Positions 47,646-61,140 are shown, counted from the stretch's first letter. The stretch is DNA of 64,000 nt from Tubulanus polymorphus (GCF_964204645.1 NC_134027.1:26834485-26898484); one strand, 5' to 3'. Program-made: numbers and translations. Notes: generated by a model not told the origin, from the sequence alone.

Positions 47646-48028
47646 CATGGACTTCATAGAGTCCGTGTTGTAACTGATATCCCTCAGTGTCACGTTCGCT
47701 GATGGACTTCATAGAGTCCGTGTTGTAACTGATATCCCTCAGTGTCACGTTCAATGATGGACTTCATTGAGTCCGTGTTGTAACTGGTATCCCTCAGTGT
47801 CACGTTCGCTGATGGACTTCATAGACTCCATGTTGTAACTGATATCCCTCAGTGTCACGTTCAATGATGGACTTCATTGAGTCCATGTTGTAACTGATAT
47901 CCCTCAGTGTCACGTTCAATGATGGACTTCATTGAGTCCATGTTGTAACTGATATCCCTTAGTGTCACGTTCAATGATGGACTTCATTGAGTCCATGTTT
48001 TAACTGGTATCCCTCAGTGTCACGTTCG
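47646..48028. repeat. 55-bp minisatellite, 7 units, probable DOK 3' UTR
   Basis: ATGGACTTCATTGAGTCC-type units recur at about 47646, 47701, 47756, 47811, 47866, 47921 and 47976. Each contains the near-palindrome GGACTTCATNGAGTCC. Confidence 0.92.
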
Positions 48029-48120
48029 CCGAACTGATGCACAGTGATTCACATTCCCTGTTGAGATCGCAACAAGCTACGCATTGTTTTTATAACATTG
48101 TTTGGTTTTTATACGCTGTG

Positions 48121-50517
48121 TCATGACGACGAATCTTTACTGATGTGTAAATATTGTCTGAACTGTGATGATAAATTATTACTAGCTTGAGGTATTTCCT
48201 CGTAGTCGTGTTCCTCACCATCAGTTGAAGAATCATCGTAGAAATCGACTTCACAAAAATCATCTGAAACTATAAAACATCACCACATTTAGCACGATAT
48301 TGCACTTTTTTCATATGCTGCACAAAAACATTTATAGTGGGATTCGAACCCAATAGCTCATGATAACCTACACACCTAAGTCCTCGAAATACAAACTTAG
48401 ATTTTACCTCGAATTTTCTGAGGAGTAATTGACACTACATAGTGCAATTCCTGAGTGCTCTAAACTCAACTTGTTGCTTTTCGTCTCTGATGGTGATCAA
48501 ATATTGGTAAAATATATCAAATTTGCTTCAAATTGTGTGTTAAGGGGGGGGGGGATAGCAAAATCAGCAAATATTGCGTTGGAACTTAATAATGATCCAT
48601 GGTACTCACCACAGTTTGTAGCTGGACAAACCGGTTGATGCCATTGAGTATTAGCATTAGCGCTATCATCGCTACATGCATGATCAGGAAAATAGCATTC
48701 AGCACCTAGAAAATAAACATGTCTTATCTATTTCATTCCTGCTAAAATTTTTCAAGAAAAAGCTTCAAATTGCCTGATTCTCAACTCAGTATCCAGTCAC
48801 ATAAAGTTCCAATGCTATCTGTCTAATCGATGAATACTAACCTTTACTATGACCAGATGAAGTATGTTGATTATAAACTCTATTGTGTCCGCGATGTTGA
48901 GGTGTAAAATGTTGTTGCTCTCGTTCTAAATTCGTCTGTTTTTGGCAAATATGATAATTAGTAACGTGTTCATTCTGATTGTATCTCTCCCTGCAATCGT
49001 CGTCGTAGCAATCCTAGCAAAATACATCAATTCCATACAAATACTGGTATCCTTGACTGGTTTACTTTTAAACCTTGAGGTGATTTATTTACCCGATGTT
49101 GTAGTCTTTCCATTGCACGTCGGTGTGATTCTGCTATCGCCAGCGCCGATTGATGAACTTTGTAATAGATATTTTCTCCTTGAGTTGTACTAAATAGGTA
49201 CAAGCCTTCTCCAACTTGACCAACCCTATAATAAACAGTAAAATAATGGTATAAAATCGATCAAAATGGTTACCTAATTAGTAGACACTGTTTGCTACAG
49301 AGCTGATTGCCTCTGATTGTCTCGCGCCCCAAACTCTGCTCCAAATCGCAGCCACGATTGTCTTGATTGTATGCCCTAAATATTCAAATTTTTCCTACCC
49401 CAATTCATGTGGTGATAAAGACCCATGGATATCCGAGGCAAGTGGTAGATTCGTTAAAGGGATCGAACCAGATAATCATAACCCAGTTACACAGATGCGA
49501 TTTAAAATTTATCCAGTAAATATTTGAATATGAACTGATTTCAGTCAAGAATCTAACTCAGAAATGTATAAAACTTTCTGTCGACTAATGCGCCATCTTT
49601 CGTAAAATATTAACATTAAAACAGTGTGTCGTTGAAGCTGATTGATGTTTACCTGGTCGCCTCGAAGGTAAATTTCGTATGGTCTCTGCCGTATCTACGA
49701 AGACTAGTAAGAGGCCACGTCATTAATTTAGCAGTTCGATTTCGTACGTCATAGAGATGAATATTTTCACCAGTCACCTGCATTAAACATTCTCCGTACC
49801 AGTCTAAATTAGGGTTCGGTATTACGTAAACATGGTAACGTTCTGAAAAATCAGGCAATAAAATACGGTTATATTGATATTTGCATCCGTTTACAACATG
49901 CAACTCAACAATTATCATCCTACACGCTGCTGTAACCGATGCCATTTTAGGTGGATTATCGAGTGGTGTGGATGATAGATGGTGGTGGAAAATTGGGGCT
50001 GGTGGATCATCCAGCATAGTGCATATTTGGCAAGGTGGATCATCAATGGCATATGGAACATGGAGGAGATGCTGAATAATGGCAGGTTGGATTTAGATCA
50101 CCACTCCAGTTGACGATGACCTGCGAAAAATCTAGAAATGTTTACCGTCTCCAGATACAATTTCTGAGAGTTTGTGGGGATGTAAAATTAATTTTCTACG
50201 CATTTGAAATACGGGGGTCGCTGAGTATCGCTCATGTGGAGGCTCGGATCCGCTGCTGCGACACAAAAAAATGTAACTTAAATTCAGCTGGTTTTAGTTA
50301 ATAATCAGGTTTTCATAATTTTTGTGGAGAATCAAAGATTATATCGGGATAAATGAAGTGTTGACTGGAACAGGGAATGAATCGACATAAACACACAGCG
50401 AACAACAACAACATTAAACAACATTAACAATAACAACTACACTGAGACAAAACAGGAGTTTAGTGGTTAGAGACTAACTATAATACAAACATACAGGACT
50501 TCCTCCTAGGACCCCAG

Positions 50518-50557
<40 letters not shown>

Positions 50558-53500
50558 GCCAATCTAACACTAGATATGGATGCGATGTAATGATGAATTT
50601 AAGCTCCTTGACCTTTTTACGATTTGAAAACTATCACGTAAAATATATCGACAATCGAGTTTAGGTAAAGAAGCTTTAGATGAATGATTAGGTTATCGGT
50701 TTTTAAGGGGTAGCTCCCTTACCACTCATCTCCCTTTGCCAGCCCGAATCCAGCAGATCAGGCTCACCATTGATTATAGCAGACTTGCCCAAACACTCTT
50801 GATTCAATACTTTTATCCATTCATCGCATTCCAGGTCTGAAAATATACATAACCCATCAGCAACTTATTGCGGAAATGGTTAAATTAAATAAACGTAGTC
50901 TGGCAAAATGGTAGCTAATTAAGGTGCATTTTTTCTCATTTAAGCGAAGTTTCTAAAATAAACTATTTCCTTCGAGATATTAACCCTTTTAGCGCGTCTA
51001 CACTGCAGTGCGGAGTATAAATCAACGATGGACTTTGCTAGGACTTACACCGTATTGTAGTGAATTGATGTAAATAGTAATTAGTTTTTATCTCTTTTGA
51101 AGGATGACAGCACCTTTCAAACATAGTGAAACATTAGTATAACTAACAATACACCGTACTATATCGGTATACCTGTTATACAAAGCAATGGGGTGGAATC
51201 TTTTAAAACTTTCAAATTACTTCCAGCACTTGAGGTATTAATTAGTCAGTACTGAAAGGGTTAATACTAGAAAAAATATTAAACAATGGTTGAATAAAAT
51301 TCCCTATTAAGAATTACCTGATTCACATGAAAATTGCCTGGAAGCTTCATCTTTGAAATAAAGAGTTACGCCGTATTTGCGGACATCAGTCGGTAGACGA
51401 CAAATCGTTTTCACGTCGGAAAGATCAATCATTTTCAAATAGCTCGAATGATTGGCGGCTTTTTCATCGAGAAATTTCTCTAAACGACAAGTTCCTTTAG
51501 AAGATGCGGCTCTTAAGATGATCCATCGTTTTTGCCAAACCTATAAGATGATTGAAACGCATTGTAAAACGGTTATTCTGAACAAAGGTTTACAGAATCG
51601 CCATGGCGTGGAATCGGTCGGATCCAGGGGCAGGCTGTAAACATGAGCACACAGAAATGGAATGGGAATACTGTTAAAAAGGATACACAGAATCTTTGCT
51701 GTAGAGGAAACCAAACAGGACCCAGTTTTACGAAAAAGTTTAAAAGCATAAAACGGTTAAGTTTGAATTGGTGTCCTCATTGAAGATATGAAGTAACCAA
51801 TTGCAATTTCAAAAGGGCTCAGGAAAATTGTGATGGGATCGAGGACTTGCTCTTTGTGCTTCCACGTGGATCAACCCCTTTGTGGAAAGGGACATACCAG
51901 GGGAGGAACCACATAATTTTTCATTTCTTTATGTAATCGGTAGAATTTTGTGGTCTGGTTGAATGAGTCCTGTATATTCATATACAAAAGGCCCGCACAA
52001 TTTTCAATACCCTTTTTGCGAGTAACTTTGAATTTCTAAACGACGATTACATCTCTGTATAGCGAGGTTTATATTGTGTGTAGCAGGTTGGTAAATTCCA
52101 TCATCCTCTACTCAAACTCCTCCATCATCATCATGTGGTTAGAATTATCCAGTTTTGTTTGCAGGCATTCAACAATCGAGTGATAATTCAACATCACGCT
52201 GATAAAAGATCGACCGCGGATCAGCAGTAAATGTAGCCGGATAAGTAGAGATAAAAGCTCAGAGATTATCGATGGAAATGTACAGAGTTTGACCAGCGGT
52301 GAAATAGAAGTTTTAACGGTATACAAACTGCTACTGGTTCAAACTGTTTGAAATCATATACAACACAAATATTTATATATACAAAAACAAACAATGAATA
52401 GTAAATTGTTACTCAAACATATATAAATCCGACACTGAGTTTTACAGCTAAATGAATAAATTGATGCATCCTTTTAGCCCTTTATGCATGAATTATAAAA
52501 ATAACTAAGTCAAATTTCTGATTCTTCTATAGAAAATGCACCAGATACACCAGAAATATAGCTATTAATATATAATGCAGCAGGTGTTGTTTAATAAACA
52601 GGTTGAACACAGGTGGAATGAGTGAGAGTTACTGAAATACAGGAATCCACTCAACTGGAAAAAACATGTTTGAGTAAAACTAACTGTACAATTCACTGCT
52701 GCTGATTGTTTACTCAAATACGGAGAAGTTTCCTCCTATTGATGATAGAACATCAATGGAATTTCATAAAAAGGCAGAGGACTTCAAAAAGTTTTAGAAT
52801 GTCCACTTAAAATGAGAGAAATGACAAAGGAAAAGAGGAGCGGGAGGGAGGAGGGAGATGGAGGATGGGTAGGGAGGCAAGGGGAGAGGGGGAGGAGGGA
52901 GATGGAGGATGGATAGGGAGGCAAGGGGAGAGGGGGAGGAGGGAGATGGAGGATGGATAGGGAGGCAAGGGGAGAGGGGGAGGAGGGAGATGGAGGATGG
53001 ATAGGGAGGCAAGGGGAGAGGGGGAGGAGGGAGATGGAGGATGGATAGGGAGGCAAGGGGAGAGGGGGAGGAGGGAGATGGAGGATGGATAGGGAGGAAA
53101 GGGGAGAGGGGGAGGAGGGAGATGGAGGATGGATAGGGAGGCAAGGGGAGAGGGGGAGGAGGGAGATGGAGGATGGATAGGGAGGCAAGGGGAGAGGGGG
53201 AGGAGGGAGATGGAGGATGGATAGGGAGGCAAGGGGAGAGGGGGAGGAGGGAGATGGAGGATGGAGAGGGAGGAAAGGGGGAGGGGGAGGAGGGAGATGT
53301 AGGATGGAGAGGGAGGCAAGGGGAGAGGGGGAGGAGGGAGATGGAGGATGGATAGGGAGGCAAGGGGAGAGGGGGAGGAGGGAGATGGAGGATGGATAGG
53401 GAGGCAAGGGGAGAGGGGGAGGAGGGAGATGGAGGATGGAGAGGGAGGAAAGGGGGAGGGGGAGGAGGGAGATGGAGGATGGATAGGGAGGAAAGGGTAG

Positions 53501-54869
53501 AGGGGGAGGAGGGAGATGGAGGATGGATAGGGAGGCAAGGGGAGAGGGGGAGGAGGGAGATGGAGGATGGATAGGGAGGCAAGGGGAGAGGGGGAGGAGG
53601 GAGATGGAGGATGGATAGGGAGGCAAGGGGAGAGGGGGAGGAGGGAGATGGAGGATGGAGAGGGAGGAAAGGGGGAGGGGGAGGAGGGAGATGGAGGATG
53701 GATAGGGAGGCAAGGGGAGAGGGGGAGGAGGGAGATGGAGGATGGATAGGGAGGCAAGGGGAGAGGGGGAGGAGGGAGATGGAGGATGGAGAGGGAGGAA
53801 AGGGGGAGGGGGAGGAGGGAGATGGAGGATGGATAGGGAGGCAAGGGGAGAGGGGGAGGAGGGAGATGGAGGATGGATAGGGAGGCAAGGGGAGAGGGGG
53901 AGGAGGGAGATGGAGGATGGAGAGGGAGGAAAGGGGGAGGGGGAGGAGGGAGATGGAGGATGGATAGGGAGGAAAGGGTAGAGGGGGAGGAGGGAGATGG
54001 AGGATGGAGAGAAGAATGTATCACTGATTATTGACAATCAATACACAACGATGTAAGAAATTTACAGATCCCAGAGTTTTATTCGATTCAGAATTCTTTA
54101 GAAAATAAAGCTTTGATCATCTTAAAATTGGCCGATACTTTATTTAAAACGTAATCGAAAAAAATGAGAGTTGAATATACCATCGGTTCGTAGCGTTATA
54201 TTTTGAGAGGAAAATCAAAGAGTTTCCATCAAACTCTTGGAATAAAATACAAGTGACATGAATTGGCAATTCAGTTCACAGGAACGAGCAACATATGAAA
54301 CGTTTTAAGAAGAGTCGCGCGGGAGACGGAGAGAGAGAGAGAGAGAGAAAATCATTAAACATCGGCAGCGAAAAATACAGCACGAAGAGACAAGTAAACA
54401 GTAGATGTACAGATAGACAGCACTGATGACACTATCTGTCCACTTCATCTGCCGTTTATAAGTGCACATTTCGTGGCTTATGTTCGTGTTAAGTATCATT
54501 GAAATCGCTGCTGACATTCATCATACAATATTCTCAAAAAGAAATTACGAGCAACTGTTTTAAAAAAGGAACAGGAGTATAGCGCCCGCCTGAACAAGAA
54601 AGGTTGATGTTCATTTCACGTGTCGGCTATTAGATATCCGTCTTAACAACTAAATAAACATATCTTACACATCCTAAACTCGTCGTGATGGGAAAAGTTT
54701 AAAACAGGCCTGGAAAACTTCTGTCCTGTCTTCAGAATATTTAAATCAGCTTATAGTGGGTTTGATTTCCCCCTGGAAGCTGTATGTATAAAATGATACA
54801 TACCCCGAGGTTTTTACTTTTCATTTTCACGTAACCCTGTTTGACAACATCGTTAAAATCTACGGCCAT
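48121..54869 (-). CDS. Docking protein of the DOK4/5/6 type (PH + IRS-type PTB)
   Basis: Membrane-associated adaptor downstream of receptor tyrosine kinases. Eight exons join in frame: 54869-54804, 51540-51318, 50836-50723, 49842-49653, 49225-49093, 48935-48842, 48705-48610, 48263-48121, giving 352 aa. The start [20 protein letters not shown] and ASSKG...RLEKF place it with DOK4/5/6. The PH domain covers about 8-113, ending in [14 protein letters not shown]. The PTB domain covers about 135-242, with [26 protein letters not shown] (182-196, phosphotyrosine-binding Args) and GEGLYLF. The tail is short, His/Gln-rich then acidic, and includes Y326-EEI, the classic Src-family SH2 target when phosphorylated. 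Intron 1 holds the 44-bp array and the 3' UTR the 55-bp array. Assignment to one vertebrate paralogue is not possible; a single invertebrate pro-orthologue is likely. Confidence 0.95.
48331..48400 (-). repeat. tRNA-derived SINE-like fragment
   Basis: The minus strand contains TGGGTTCGAATCCCA, a perfect T-arm/B-box, inside a DOK intron. The rest does not fold as a tRNA. Confidence 0.4.
49436..49475 (-). repeat. B-box-containing SINE-like fragment
   Basis: The minus strand has TCTGGTTCGATCCC, a B-box-like sequence without a cloverleaf, in a DOK intron. Confidence 0.3.
50521..50556 (+). repeat. TGAT tetranucleotide microsatellite
   Basis: Nine uninterrupted TGAT units in a DOK intron. Confidence 0.9.
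50985..51262. mobile_element. piggyBac-type MITE (TTAA...CCCTTT/AAAGGG...TTAA)
   Basis: Starts TTAACCCTTTTAGCGC and ends CAGTACTGAAAGGGTTAA, about 280 bp, with TTAA at both ends as for piggyBac insertions. No transposase. It lies in DOK intron 2. Relatives are at 44275-44590 and near 16725. Confidence 0.65.
52807..54010 (+). repeat. 44-bp purine-rich minisatellite, about 27 units
   Basis: Units of GGAGATGGAGGATGGATAGG plus GGCAAGGGGAGAGGGGGAG repeat across 1.2 kb of DOK intron 1. The plus strand is almost all purine with many runs of 3-5 G. Three overlapping ORFs of about 360-417 residues on the minus strand ([12 protein letters not shown] repeats) are by-products of the array. Confidence 0.96.
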
Positions 54870-54999
54870 CGTATTCACCATTAGAGCTATAATCCTAATC
54901 CACAGCCTTCATCTGATGATATCTCTGAAAATAGATTTAGAAAATATGAATTCACATCATCAATCAATTCCGGTACCTTATAGTGCATCTTCAAAAACT

Positions 55000-55425
55000 G
55001 AATCGGGGCTTGATTTTGGCAGTATCCCGGTATTCCAAGGGTACTCGATTCTGTTGGTACTTAGTTAATATCATACTTTAAGATGACTCGAAACGTTGAA
55101 TAAACTAAAAGCTCTAGGCTTGATTTTGGCATTATCCCGGTATCCTGAGAGTACTCAATTCTGTGTTTGGATACTAAATGAATATTCCGAAGATGACTAT
55201 TAATTTAACGTTGAATAAACTACAAGCTCTTGGACTTCATTTTTTTCATCTTCATTGTGGGATTCTCGTTATATTACTAAATGAATAATATCTGAACAAG
55301 ATACAAGAAATTTCTAATTTCACCATTAGATATTTCATCTTTTTCTTCCCTGTGTTTTCTCAATTAGAAACTTGAACTAAAAGGCAAGCTGGGATACCAC
55401 ATATTATCCTGGAAAGATACTCTGT
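55000..55425. repeat. Diverged dispersed repeats with foldback-family tails
   Basis: Two copies of a block with TTGATTTTGGCA and ATCCCGGTATCC, each associated with ACGTTGAATAAACTA. The second continues into ATTGTGGGATTCTCG, the terminal motif of the foldback elements at 28829 and 58768. Confidence 0.5.
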
Positions 55426-57218
55426 AATAATCGAACCTCGTGAATGCAGGAAGCGGAAGATGTCAAAATTGTGTGTGAAGTCATCCAGAAACGAAACAAA
55501 TGGTAAGCCATAATATTGATTTATCAATAGTAACCTATCTCGTTCGTTAACAGTTTTCTTGATGGGTAACAACTCGATGCTCGTTGAACCGTCAACGCGA
55601 CAGACCTTTTGAATTAAATTCTTCCGAGCCATTAATGTTTCACACATTAATTACCAACTCCTCGTCACGTCGTGAATGAAGCTTTGAATTTCGCATTAAT
55701 GTTTCACATTTCTTTTCGGCGTCGAACAATTTCATCATTCGCGGTTTGATTGAAAAAGAAGCCGAATTTTATTCCCACGAAAAACGCAGGAAAATTGATC
55801 AGTTTCATGAGTCATAGTAAAGAATTGAATGGACAGATTTTCAAATAAGGTTTCGTTATGTTTGTTAAATGATATCAGGAACTGAGTGATGTAACTCAAG
55901 AGTTTACTATTGTACAACTATTTTAAGAGCTCTCCAATTTTCGAATTGCCTGTAAATGTGTAGTGGAGAGGTGACAGGACAGCAAGAGATACAGCTTTTA
56001 TAAAATAATGCAAGTCAAGTGAATAGATTTACAATTCCCTAAGTGCAATCATTTACATTACAAAGGTGTTGTTATAGGATTGTTATTGAAATCCTCACAG
56101 TTCTCAACGAGGAGTACTTATTGCCGTAATCGGTGAATTCATGACATCGCCAGGATTTCAGTAAAACCCTCCTCAATATTGCGACAATGGTATTTACAAC
56201 AGTGAATCATTTGAAAACAAGATTACAACAATCGGATTCAGCATGATCGAGAGAACAGACATCACTTTCCACACGGCAATGTAGAAAATTAAAAATCTCT
56301 TTCGTACAATCGCATTAGTTCTATTCAGCTACAGTGCAACTGCAGAACAGTCAAAGACGCAGGGATTCGTGTGATATTTCCAGGGATAAAGTGCCAAATG
56401 TCGATAGCCACAAAAAGTTAATATTCAGCGATTAATGAATCTGTTATAAAGCTCGGTTCTCTGACAGACAGATGATGACTTTTAATCAGTTGATTGACAG
56501 ACGGATATTTTGTGTCTGTCTCCTACATTAACTAATCAAATAAATAAACCATTATCTGATCTAAACATCCATTTATAATAGCGAGGATTAATACAGCATT
56601 CTCAATCTCTCTATTAGCACTACGTCCTCTATCCTGTTAAGTTACTTTTTTCAACAGATTTTTAGAGGTTTTTCGCATTTCTTAAAATCAGTTTTATCAC
56701 AAATGGACAGCAGCAAAGCAGAGGCTTAGCCTAAATACAAGCTCATCATTGCTTCTACAGCAAATCTGAAACTGAAGACCACTTTTGGCCCTGTATTCCC
56801 TGTATTCTTTGTATTTCTTTGAGATTCCACTCACTGTATCAGTTTGTACCCTTTCCCCTCGAATAATCTTAACATTTAACTCTGACTCATATTACTAAAC
56901 ATTATGATTTTGAGAAACTCTGATCTCAGGTTTTCACAATAAACAACCTGGCAGATAAATAAGCTTTCACGAGCCTTCACAAACTGTAAACTAACTTAAA
57001 CCAATTTACGCTTAAATAGTTTGCACTTAATCCACTCGAGAATGTCAGCAAAAATACATCTCACCAAAAAATTCAACTGATGATTCCCTGAGCCCTTGAT
57101 GCATCAGAGCCTCTCCTCCCACTGATCACGCAGTCAGATTTGGTAAAATATCATCGTATAAACTTAACATCAAGATAAAATCACTCAATTTCAAAATAAT
57201 ATATATAAATGCATAGAT

Positions 57219-57245
57219 ATACATATATATATATATATATATATT
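57219..57245 (+). repeat. AT dinucleotide microsatellite
   Basis: Run of about 27 bases of AT repeats. Confidence 0.85.
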
Positions 57246-58767
57246 TCTAGGTCAACGAATGTAGATTTTCATTTATAAAGAACGGGAACCAGTTGAAGTA
57301 TCATTGACATACGATTTAACATGTAGTACAAGTGTCCCAACAACAGTCAAACTACAAGTCTCTCATTTACGACTCATATTTTCACTCGGTATTTGCTTTT
57401 ATCTCAATAGCACTAGAACAGTAATTAACTGCTGCACTAATTGGACCCGGCATCAGTAAAATCAGTAATAATCCCTGATCGTGAAAGAGGGAATTGAAAA
57501 CAAGAAGCCACCCACCTAGTCAGCCAGCCAGTCAGTCTGTCAGTTAGGAGACATACCTGGCGTCTGCTTGGCATAATAGTGAAATCCCTACCATAAACCA
57601 AATATTCAATAATTCATTAGTTCATGTGTTACTGTAGGGAATTCAAGGCTCAAGAGATTACAACCTACAACTTACACATATGTCAGATACATTTAACAAG
57701 GCCACGAGCGCAGCTACAGAGATTCCTCGCTTCATCTTAATTCATATTATCAATCTAAAGATGTAAGATGTTCAAGTTGAATGCAGCTCTCTGACCCGAT
57801 ACGGTCAGTATTAAATCAATACGTTCTCCTTTGACTGAGGAGACTGAAGAGACTGAGGATTGATCTTGTCATTCAGAGATCACAAACCGCTGATATATTT
57901 TCACTGTAAACATTCTTATCGTCTTCATTCTGAAATACTCTTAATATTTATTTGTTCTATCGATCAATTATCAGATATTAACCCACACACGATGTAGGCG
58001 AATATAGGTTACAGTTTTTGTCGTGGTTTTGGGTGATATTCTCGAATTAGATTGACTTTAGTTGTCAAACAGAAAGTCAGCGTAAAATGATCCCCGATTA
58101 CAAATATAAAACCAGTTAAAAACTGAAGACTCGTCAGGAAGGAATGCGGACCACTAGAACGGGGTCTATAGCCGATCACAATAGTTGTGTGGAGACAGAC
58201 ATACTGGTCGTGATTGTTCCTATAACAATTCAGTCTACTTGACTATTGATGGTTATTAGTTTAAGAGTTGTTCGCATCATTTTTAGGAGTCGTTTAAACA
58301 GCGGTGTCCCGGTGCAGCGTAGCGGTACACTGCACCGGTGCAGCTACTGCTAAACTGACAACCGGATGAAACGGCTGCCCAAAAAATAACTCGCTCAAGT
58401 ATTCTTATTATCACATCTATGTCTAGCCGTGCTACGTTCTGAAGCTCAGACCATCTTTTTCAGTGCACGTATAAAATCTACACAACTGTTTTGGACAAGA
58501 AATGTGCATCGAATCAGCCGCCGCCGTTAATGGAGCGTGCATCCAGTTGATGAAAACAGCTGATGAAATTTTTGTGGCAGATAATAATGTTGTTCTCAGA
58601 ATTCATGTTGGTTCCCCGTATTCACCATGGCAACAGGTATCGTGCAGTAAATCCATCGAAAATCTGCAGCGTTGCGAGCAGCGAAAAAACTTGTCTCTCT
58701 CGCGCAAACAGCCAAACGATGACAATCTGAGACTAACAGAAATTCTGTTGATAGATACAGATCAAAT

Positions 58768-59100
58768 GTAGAGAGAATCCTACAATGATAAGGAAAAAGT
58801 CCGAAAACGTAACTTTTTGAGATCGTAGTTTATTCAAAGTTTCGACGATATCCTAATAGTCATCCTCAGGAATACTGTATTCCTTGAGCTAGTGTAGTTT
58901 ATTCAACGTTTCGACTTAATCCTAATAGTCATCTTCAGGAATAATGAGATACTACAAAAATTATGAGGTATATATATATACAATCCAGAGACAAAGAGAC
59001 TAATTCAAGTTATCAGAGATGATACAAACTAAGGAAAATGAGCGCTATCTCAAAGTTACATTTTCGGACTTTTTCCTTATCATTGTGGGATTCTCTCTAC
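58768..59100. mobile_element. Foldback element with two hammerhead-like cores
   Basis: Termini GTAGAGAGAATCCTACAATG and the complement ending at 59100 are inverted over about 50 bases (both include AAGTCCGAAAA-type sequence). Inside, on the minus strand, CTGAAGA (58938-58932) with GAAAC (58912-58908), and CTGAGGA (58869-58863) with GAAAC (58843-58839), sit 69 bp apart in the same orientation, forming a tandem dimer. Confidence 0.75.
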
Positions 59101-61140
59101 ATCGCGTCAACACGGATATAGTATCGTGATACAGATAAAATCATGGATGATTTAGTTAATGATGAATGAGTTCAGGACACGTCTAAAGGCGCCCCCCTAT
59201 TCAGACAATACTCGGGAAGCACATTTTAGGATACGTATGCTATATACATCACATTTATCCATTATCAATTTTCTCATCATAAATCTCATGTAAAAACTGG
59301 CCGTAATCTGATTTATATTACCGTTATTTAGTAGACTCTAAGTTGTTCTGTTTTGAGTAGCTTTTTCTGCTATCAATGAAAAAGTGATGATGAAATGTTG
59401 ACAGAATACATGAAGTAATGTTTTAAGTTCATGGCTCCAGGTTTAGGAACAACTGTCAAAACCTATCTACTCGACTAATCAACTGAAGCTCAGCAGAGAC
59501 CTACTTCAAATAACTACACAACTAAATCAGCTTCTCACTGTTTTTAGATATTCAACTAAAAAGACACAATCACAGTTAGAACTGCAGTAAAATGGCAACG
59601 ATTACAAACTTAATTTTTTAAAAATTAAAAGTTCATTCACAATAATCGCTTTTGAAAATGAATCTAATCATTTATTACAGTTCTAAAAATCTTGACGTTC
59701 TACAGAAACTCTAAAGATTCTCCATGTTTTACTAGTTTGTTTGCTATTAAAAAGGTCATTGAATTAATGCTATAAATCTGCAATAAATCTATATCGAGTC
59801 ATTACAATAGATTTATAATAGTAGAAAGATGGGAACATAGTCAGGTGTGCAAGTAAAACAATGTCTGCCGATTGTATATTCAGAAATGAACCCAATCACT
59901 GTAAATATCATTCTTAATAAACATTTGTGATTTTGATATTGAAATATTTCGCGAATTACTCGTTAAATGATAAAGGAAACTTCCGACGCTTACCTTTAAC
60001 TTATAAAACGTTAGAATATCGTTACGTTTACGATTTTGCGAATTAATCCTTGCACTTTAAATCTCATAATGCGTAAAAACAATCCGTTTTATAACTGTTG
60101 CGAATACAGTGAGAGAGAGATGAGTTGAGAACGGAGAGACGAGTTTAGAACTCCTCACTGAAGCTGCTCTCATGCGCTACTGATTCACTACGAATAGCAA
60201 CGCACCAATTTATAAGGGACCGTATCAGCAGCAGAAGCAGCAGAGGACGCGAGAGAGAGAGGGAGAGACTATCGTCAAAAACTATAAACTACACGTAATC
60301 ATTCTTACCTAATACAGTATTCTATAATCGAACTCCTCAAGCTGAAGTCGTTCATGCAGTTTGTGACGATGATTATGTCAACGACTTACACTTAGTAAAT
60401 TGAATTGCGAATACAAATTGTAACTCATAAATACAGACGACTTCAGTAAATGTGACGAGTTTGACTTAATTCTGGTATATATTTAAATGATGTGATATGG
60501 CGGTATATAAATACATATATATCTAGTTGTCTGCGAGGGTTTTTGATAGCGTCAGGTTATTTGTTATGCTCCGGTACGTTCTTGGCGTCTTCGTGACAAA
60601 ATAACTGAATACACGACAAAATACGTGAATACACGTGAATTCACGACGCCGGCTGACGGAGAATAGAAATACAATCTTCAGATCGTGAAATAATGAACAC
60701 GGTGACTCCTCTCGTTTAGAATCAATGACATTATTGAATGAAGGGTCGGTTTATAACTAAACAGTAGATAAATAGCCTACTTGAAGTCATTGACTGTCGA
60801 CTGAATTCCATAAATGTCTAATGAAGAACCCGCTCTTCAGAATAAATAAGTGTTCAGATATCGAGACCTTGTATACAACACAAATAAACAAAATGTTTCC
60901 TTATGCAGAAAGCATGTCTGTATAGGTATTTGAGGGGTTCAATTTCACAAGTGAAATCCTAAAGTGTCCTTTTTCAATGATTCACCAATACAAAATCTTT
61001 AAAAAATGCGTTTGAGGGGTTCACACCAAGTGAAACCCTAAAAGTATCCTTTTTGAAAGTCACCAGTACAATCCGCAAGCTTCGTTTTGCCCATTTTTGT
61101 CTTATCTATACGAAAATTGCCTTTATGGCTAGGTTTGACC

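Larger units (their letters stand above)
54870..58767. other. Region upstream of DOK exon 1; no supported gene
   Basis: Only chance ORFs. It probably contains DOK promoter or 5' UTR sequence. Diverged dispersed repeats with foldback-family tails lie at 55000-55425, and an AT microsatellite lies at about 57219-57245. Confidence 0.4.

Noticed and set aside
52784-54037. Long proline/serine-rich ORFs of 364-417 residues on the minus strand
   Set aside because: They are translations of the 44-bp array, open in all three frames of one strand, and lie in a DOK intron.
58502-58771. 89-residue plus-strand ORF
   Set aside because: No domain or homologue recognised, no convincing splice or promoter context, and it ends at the border of a foldback element.
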